DNA from: Candidatus Aenigmatarchaeota archaeon
GTDB taxonomy: Archaea; Aenigmatarchaeota; Aenigmatarchaeia; JACPZZ01
DNA length: 8,897 nt
Reading direction: 5' to 3'
NCBI GenBank assembly: GCA_016202795.1
Contig: JACQNY010000027.1
Location: 1-8,897 of the forward strand
The position numbers and the translations under genes are program-made. Under the pieces are notes generated by a model. It had not been told where the DNA came from, ran no database searches, and saw only the letters and a program-made list of their open reading frames with translations. Below, piece by piece: positions 5,226 through 8,897 of this stretch (its first letter is position 1; the number at the start of each line of letters is the position of its first letter).

Positions 5226-5241
5226 GAAACCTACGGGTTTT
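5226..5241 (+). repeat. Hairpin 4 of four-hairpin array, degenerate
   Basis: AAACC (5227-5231) pairs with GGTTT (5236-5240) around TACG, with a possible G-T wobble at the base. It is shorter than the others, as if one A had been lost from the GAAAA arm, and it ends against the stop codon of the convergent kinase gene. Confidence 0.45.
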
Positions 5242-6222
5242 CTAATTCTTGATTCTAGCTAAATATTCGTTCGGGTCTATGAACTTGACGCACAAACTTG
5301 CGAATTCGTTGCCATGCTTGGCGCATTCGATAATATCTTTTCCTCTGAGATAGGAGTCAATAAAACCTGCGGCAAATGCGTCGCCTGCGCCAAGGGTTGT
5401 GACAGGGTTCGTGTCCATTGCTTCGAGCGTGATCTTTTCGCCGGCTGTTCGCACATGGCAGCCTTTGATTCCCAGAGTGATGCAAATTGCCTTTGCTCCA
5501 AAAGTTTTTATCATTTTTTCAGAAGCAATTTCATAATTCTCCTCTCCTGTGATCATGCGCGCTTCGTTCCTGTTTATGAATATTATGTCTGAATTCAACA
5601 AAAGTTTTTCTACTAGTTGTCTTTTTTCCATTTTGTCGCTGTTAATGAAAGTCTCCGCGTACAGCCTCCCCGGAGCGACGCTGACAACAACGCCTGATTT
5701 TTTCGCTTCCGCGGCAAGCGCAACCTGCGTTTTCAGCGAATTTAATGATTTAAACGACGCGAAAGGCGATGAATGAAAAAGTTTGCACTTCCGCACGTTA
5801 TCCAGCATATTTTCATCGAGTTCTATATCATCGCTCACGCCCTCCTTGAACAGGACAGAATATTTTCCGTCGCTGTGCAAAATTATGCCGCAGCTTCCTG
5901 TTTTCCCGCTCGCTTTTTTTGCCAGGGTTTCTATTCCCTGTTTATTCAATTGTTTTTCAATAAATGCTGCCGTTTCATCGTTGCCTAGCTCGCCTATGAA
6001 TGCACATCCCCAGCGTCTTGTCGCAAGGTCTATGATAGTGTTGGTAGCAGACCCGCCGCCCACCCTTTGTTGGAATTCCAGGTAATCTTTGTAGTCGTCA
6101 TAAGTCACGATATTGTGGCGTCCCTCTTTTTTAATCCGTTTAAGAAGCTCTTCCTCTTTGCCGGGTTTAATGATGAATATTATATCCTCGTTCAGTGCGC
6201 CCATGCCTACAACGTCTGCCAT
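5242..6222 (-). CDS. PfkB-family carbohydrate or nucleoside kinase
   Basis: This is a ribokinase-fold ATP (or ADP)-dependent kinase of 326 residues that would phosphorylate a sugar or nucleoside hydroxyl. The N-terminus DVVGMGALNEDIIF (3-16) is the first strand with its substrate-binding Asn/Asp. A roughly 40-residue lid segment follows, then the PfkB signature 1 region GGGSATNTI (55-63) with WGCAFIGELGNDE (71-83). Signature 2 is TTLGAGDAFAAGF, where GAGD (278-281) forms the anion hole and Asp281 is the catalytic base. FINRNEARMITG is the usual N-x-x-E segment. The lid plus GGSATN arrangement is most like adenosine-kinase-type PfkB proteins, but ribokinase or another sugar specificity cannot be excluded. 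Beside a nucleoside hydrolase, phosphorylation of released ribose or of a nucleoside is a reasonable guess. The start is supported by a TATA-like box about 29 bases upstream, which implies a near-leaderless transcript. Confidence 0.9.
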   Translation of the reverse strand: MADVVGMGALNEDIIFIIKPGKEEELLKRIKKEGRHNIVTYDDYKDYLEFQQRVGGGSATNTIIDLATRRWGCAFIGELGNDETAAFIEKQLNKQGIETLAKKASGKTGSCGIILHSDGKYSVLFKEGVSDDIELDENMLDNVRKCKLFHSSPFASFKSLNSLKTQVALAAEAKKSGVVVSVAPGRLYAETFINSDKMEKRQLVEKLLLNSDIIFINRNEARMITGEENYEIASEKMIKTFGAKAICITLGIKGCHVRTAGEKITLEAMDTNPVTTLGAGDAFAAGFIDSYLRGKDIIECAKHGNEFASLCVKFIDPNEYLARIKN

Positions 6223-6246
6223 ACGGAATAATAGATTTCCGGTACG

Positions 6247-6255
6247 ATTTAAAAA
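6247..6255 (-). promoter_or_regulatory. Candidate TATA box of the PfkB kinase gene
   Basis: The minus strand reads TTTTTAAAT, centred about 29 bases before the ATG at 6222. The predicted start site lies within a few bases of that ATG. No Shine-Dalgarno sequence is present, in line with a leaderless or very short leader. Confidence 0.45.
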
Positions 6256-6287
6256 GCAGCCGGTTCGTTGCCAGTCGTTATCGTGAG

Positions 6288-6295
6288 TTTAAATG
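6288..6295 (+). promoter_or_regulatory. Candidate TATA box of the SerB-like HAD gene
   Basis: TTTAAATG, with the purine-rich GTGAG just upstream, is centred about 27 bases before the ATG at 6318. This spacing is a main reason for choosing that ATG over the in-frame ATG at 6300 or the longer frame opening at 6195. Confidence 0.45.
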
Positions 6296-6317
6296 CTTAA
6301 TGTGGCTTGAGAAGATT

Positions 6318-7103
6318 ATGGCATTCGGCGTTTATCACGACGTGGACGGTTGCGCCTTGATCGGGCATGACAACCGCATGGTCTACAGGTCGGCTTTTTA
6401 TTGCAGGCACAATCCGATCAACGTGTCGCAAACGCGTGACAATCTCATTGCGCATGGCGTCATGAGCAAAGAACTTGTTCAGATGTATGAGCGTGAATTC
6501 GGCGACATAACCGACCCGTCCGGTTTGGTCAGGGCAGGCGAATTCGGGCGTTTTGACCAAAAGGCGAAGACAGCGGGTTTGGCGATAGATAAGGGAGCGT
6601 TGGCGGAAGTCGAGAGGCGTGCAACGGAAAATCTTCCTCTGGAGGCATTTTACCAGTCTTTACGTGAAGCGCAATTGACGCCGGGATTGGAAGATTTTGC
6701 CAAATGGGTAAAAGCAACAGGCGGTAAACAAATAATCGTCACAGACGGCTGGGACCTTGTCGGTAATTATCTCGCGGAAAGGATAGGAGCGGATCGCGTT
6801 GTAGGATCTGCGTCGATGTTCGTTGGCGGAAGGTTCACAGGTGAGGTTTACAAGCTGGAAGATAAAGGACCGGTCATAAGCGACCTTCTAAGGTCTCTGG
6901 GGCTTACTTACGGAAATTCAATCGGCATTGACGACGCAAGTTACGTCGTTACGCAATTCGGGTTGCCAATAGCGTTTTGCCCGACAAATCCGAAATTAAG
7001 AGAACATCCTGGAATAGTTGTCGTGGAAGAGCCTGATTACTCATATGTGCAAAACGAGGCATGGAGTTGGCTTCAAATCAGAGAAACGTCCGAGCATAGG
7101 TAA
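6318..7103 (+). CDS. SerB-like HAD-superfamily phosphatase
   Basis: This 261-residue HAD protein resembles the phosphoserine phosphatase (subfamily IB) branch. Motif I is VYHDVDGCALIG, with Asp8 and Asp10. A long helical cap follows (about 20-115). The core then resumes with LTPGLEDFAKWVKATGG and motif II IVTDGWD (Thr142). GRFTGEV (171-177) is the SerB-like strand pair after which Lys183 (EDKGP) supplies motif III. Motif IV is IGIDDASYV (202-210): Asp205 and Asp206 are present, but the usual GDxxxD pattern and its final Asp are not. Activity is probable, but the metal site is unusual. The frame is open back to 6195, overlapping the divergent kinase gene; that extension looks unrelated to the fold and is rejected. 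The substrate is unknown. The gene ends three bases before the stop of the convergent cdc48. Confidence 0.85.
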   Translation: MAFGVYHDVDGCALIGHDNRMVYRSAFYCRHNPINVSQTRDNLIAHGVMSKELVQMYEREFGDITDPSGLVRAGEFGRFDQKAKTAGLAIDKGALAEVERRATENLPLEAFYQSLREAQLTPGLEDFAKWVKATGGKQIIVTDGWDLVGNYLAERIGADRVVGSASMFVGGRFTGEVYKLEDKGPVISDLLRSLGLTYGNSIGIDDASYVVTQFGLPIAFCPTNPKLREHPGIVVVEEPDYSYVQNEAWSWLQIRETSEHR

Positions 7104-7106
7104 ATT

Positions 7107-8897
7107 TTATCCAACGTAACTTAATTGCTCTTGCAATTCGTCTTTTTTATCAGGTTTTTTCATTTTCTCGAAAACAGCCTGGTACGCGCGCATCAAGTCC
7201 GGCGATAAGGACGGTTTAATCACTTTCATCATGTTGTCGAAATGTCTCCATTTAACTTCTTTCGCCTTTATGTCCTCGCGCAACGCCGCAATCGCAGCCT
7301 CGCGGCATAACGCTTCAATATCCGCGCCGGAATAACCTTCAGTTTCTTTTGCCAATTTGTCTATTGAAACATCTTTGGCGAGCGGCATTTCGTTTGTATG
7401 GACTTTGAAAATCTTTTCCCTGCTCGCAGCGTCGGGCGCAGGCACAAGAATGTGGCGATCGAAACGGCCAGGCCTTAACAAAGCCGGATCAAGTATGTCC
7501 GGCCTGTTCGTGGCAGCGATGATAATAACGTCGTGCAAATCTTCAAGTCCGGACATTTCCGTCAGCAATTGCGAAACAACCTGTTCGGTTACGCGCGATC
7601 CCATTTCTAATCCGCGCCTCGGCGCCAAAGCGTCGATCTCGTCAAAGAACACGATCGAAGGAGAAACTTGGCGCGCGCGCCTGAATATCTCGCGCACGGC
7701 CTTCTCGCTTTCGCCGACCCATTTTGAAAGCAGTTCAGGCCCTTTAACAGATATGAAGTTGAGGCCAGCCTCATTCGCAACGGCCTTTACAATCATCGTC
7801 TTACCGCAGCCCGGCGGGCCGTATAACAGCACGCCGTGCGGAGGTTTTATCCCCATTTTCTTGAACGCGTCAGGATGCTGCAACGGCCATTCGATAACTT
7901 CTTGCAAGCGCTCTTTTAATCCCTCCAACCCGCCTATGTCAGACCATTTTACATTCGGAATCTCAACTAAAACTTCCCTCATCGCTGACGGTTCAACGAC
8001 TTTCAGCGCGTTTTCAAAATCAACAGACGTAACAATTAATTTCTCCATTATTTCTACTGGTATTTCGCCTTCCTCTCTCCATCTTATTTCCGGTAAAACT
8101 CTGCGTAAAACGGATATCGCAGCCTCTTTTGCCAGCGCCTCAACATCAGCGCCCACGAAACCGTGTGTTCTCGCTGCTAATTCATCGATACTGACGCTTT
8201 TGTCAAGAGGCATATTTCTAGTATGGATCTGTAAAACTTCGCGCCGTCCTTTGCGGTCCGGAACGCCAATTTCAACCTCACGGTCGAATCTCCCAGGCCT
8301 TCGCAAAGCAGGGTCAATAGCATTCTCGCGGTTTGTCGCAGCGATGACAACAACGCGCCCGCGTTTTCTCATTCCATCCATTAATGAAAGCAGCTGCGCA
8401 ACAACGCGCCGCTCCACTTCTCCCGTAACCTCTTCACGCTTTGGCGCAATAGCATCAACCTCGTCTATGAAAATGATGCTTGGCGCGTTTTTTTCAGCGT
8501 CCTCGAAAATTTTCCTTAAGTTTTCTTCGGAGTTGTGTGCAAATATACCGCCAAATCCACCGACAAAGTTTTGTGCCGGGTTTACAGAAATATCATAAAC
8601 ATATTCTTCATTTTCTACCTCATTGATTTCTTCAACCCTGTCCCAGTATATGTCCATGTTAACCAGTTTTTTGATTCTCAAAAGGTCTTCGTTCGACATC
8701 TCCGCCTGCGATGCAAATTGTTCAAGCTTACCTATGCCTATTGTTGAAGATGACGTCCACGGTTTTGCATCGCTGACATTTGATAGATAAGATTTGATAG
8801 AGGGTGTCATTGGAATCTGGGCGTCTCTGTCCCATTTTACACCGTTTAGATAGTTGTTTATTTTTTCCATTTTATCATGGTCGAAAAATCCTATCTC
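7107..8897 (-). CDS. cdc48: Cdc48/VAT-type AAA+ ATPase, intein-interrupted, 5' end off window
   Basis: This is the 3' part of a double-ring AAA+ unfoldase that extracts and unfolds proteins, often for the proteasome. Numbering from the Met at 8870, residues 1-113 are intein. Extein sequence starts at Ser114 (SEENLRKIF). The rest of D1 follows: Walker B IIFIDE (132-137), sensor Asn180 and arginine fingers Arg191/Arg194. D2 is complete: Walker A GPPGCGKT (351-358), pore loop KWVGESE (384-390), Walker B IVFFDE (406-411) and arginine fingers Arg466/Arg469. A short charged tail ends in LSYVG. The N domain and D1 Walker A must lie beyond the right edge. The frame stays open for nine codons upstream of 8870 to the window end, so that Met is internal to the intein and not the gene start. 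Mature Cdc48 requires splicing. The gene converges on the SerB-like HAD gene with a three-base gap. Confidence 0.95.
   Translation of the reverse strand, partial: EIGFFDHDKMEKINNYLNGVKWDRDAQIPMTPSIKSYLSNVSDAKPWTSSSTIGIGKLEQFASQAEMSNEDLLRIKKLVNMDIYWDRVEEINEVENEEYVYDISVNPAQNFVGGFGGIFAHNSEENLRKIFEDAEKNAPSIIFIDEVDAIAPKREEVTGEVERRVVAQLLSLMDGMRKRGRVVVIAATNRENAIDPALRRPGRFDREVEIGVPDRKGRREVLQIHTRNMPLDKSVSIDELAARTHGFVGADVEALAKEAAISVLRRVLPEIRWREEGEIPVEIMEKLIVTSVDFENALKVVEPSAMREVLVEIPNVKWSDIGGLEGLKERLQEVIEWPLQHPDAFKKMGIKPPHGVLLYGPPGCGKTMIVKAVANEAGLNFISVKGPELLSKWVGESEKAVREIFRRARQVSPSIVFFDEIDALAPRRGLEMGSRVTEQVVSQLLTEMSGLEDLHDVIIIAATNRPDILDPALLRPGRFDRHILVPAPDAASREKIFKVHTNEMPLAKDVSIDKLAKETEGYSGADIEALCREAAIAALREDIKAKEVKWRHFDNMMKVIKPSLSPDLMRAYQAVFEKMKKPDKKDELQEQLSYVG
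8532..8897 (-). other. Intein in Cdc48 D1, C-terminal part only
   Basis: In frame with cdc48 upstream of the D1 remnant lies a C-terminal intein domain. Block F is EEYVYDISVNPAQNFVG and block G is GGIFAHN, with penultimate His (8535-8537) and terminal Asn (8532-8534). Ser is the first downstream extein residue (8529-8531). The segment LLRIKKLVNMDIYWDRVEEI just before block F matches the helix and strand that precede this block in many archaeal inteins. The preceding residues (from 8897 to about 8680) show no LAGLIDADG motif, so an endonuclease domain is either absent or off the window. Hand counting of rows gives about 38% G+C for 8581-8880 against about 55% for D1 rows at 8101-8460, suggesting separate ancestry. 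The N-terminal splicing block is not in the window. Confidence 0.92.

Noticed and set aside
5148..5241. CRISPR array or direct-repeat cluster
   Set aside because: There are no constant direct repeats with unique spacers. The units are inverted repeats with differing sequence.
6195..6317. N-terminal extension of the SerB-like HAD from 6195
   Set aside because: It overlaps the kinase gene start and both divergent promoters. The HAD fold begins only at MAFGVYHDVDG.
7107..7130. C-terminal HbYX proteasome-docking motif on Cdc48
   Set aside because: The protein ends SYVG, with Tyr third from the end and not second to last, so the motif is not matched.
7357..8598. A long open frame (413 codons) on the plus strand antisense to cdc48
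   Set aside because: Its translation has no recognisable fold and is Ser/Pro-rich, as expected from the complement of a codon-biased gene. Cdc48 on the other strand is unambiguous.
8868..8870. Met at 8870 as the start of cdc48
   Set aside because: The frame is open upstream to the window edge, the Met lies inside intein sequence, and the N domain and D1 Walker A are missing downstream of it.

Overview
The window looks like chromosomal DNA from an archaeon. The evidence is a type II methionine aminopeptidase of the archaeal length class, a Trm5/Taw2-type tRNA methyltransferase, a Cdc48/VAT-type double AAA+ ATPase, and TATA-like boxes about 25-30 bases upstream of most start codons, as expected for leaderless archaeal transcripts. 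Gene density is high and most gaps are under 100 bases. A small-genome (DPANN-like) lineage fits this, but the sequence alone does not settle the phylum. No tRNA, rRNA, CRISPR array or insertion sequence was seen.

Layout from left to right. A tRNA methyltransferase gene (minus) and a DUF192 gene (plus) diverge from a 16-base gap. Methionine aminopeptidase (plus) follows after a leader with two back-to-back hairpins. A pentapeptide-repeat protein (plus) follows, with a perfect inverted repeat in its promoter region. Next comes a block of five metabolic genes on alternating strands: a HAD phosphatase (plus), a nucleoside hydrolase (minus), a second HAD phosphatase related to the first (plus), a PfkB sugar/nucleoside kinase (minus) and a SerB-like third HAD (plus). 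The right end is the 3' part of cdc48 (minus), which runs off the window.

A plausible joint role for the middle block is nucleotide and nucleoside salvage. The HADs would remove phosphate, the hydrolase would cut the N-glycosidic bond, and the PfkB kinase would phosphorylate the released ribose or a nucleoside. This is inferred from families and neighbourhood only, because substrates cannot be read from the sequence.

Two observations stand out. First, cdc48 is interrupted by an intein: its C-terminal splicing block, ending in Ala-His-Asn before a Ser, lies immediately upstream of the SEEN segment of the D1 ATPase domain. The insertion therefore falls in the GE/SE pore-loop motif between Walker A and Walker B, and the apparent Met start at 8870 is inside the intein. 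Second, the 89-base gap between two convergent genes (5153-5241) is filled almost end to end by four consecutive hairpins. They share a GAAAA/TTTTC stem theme, but their flanking pairs and loops differ, which suggests the structure rather than the sequence is conserved.
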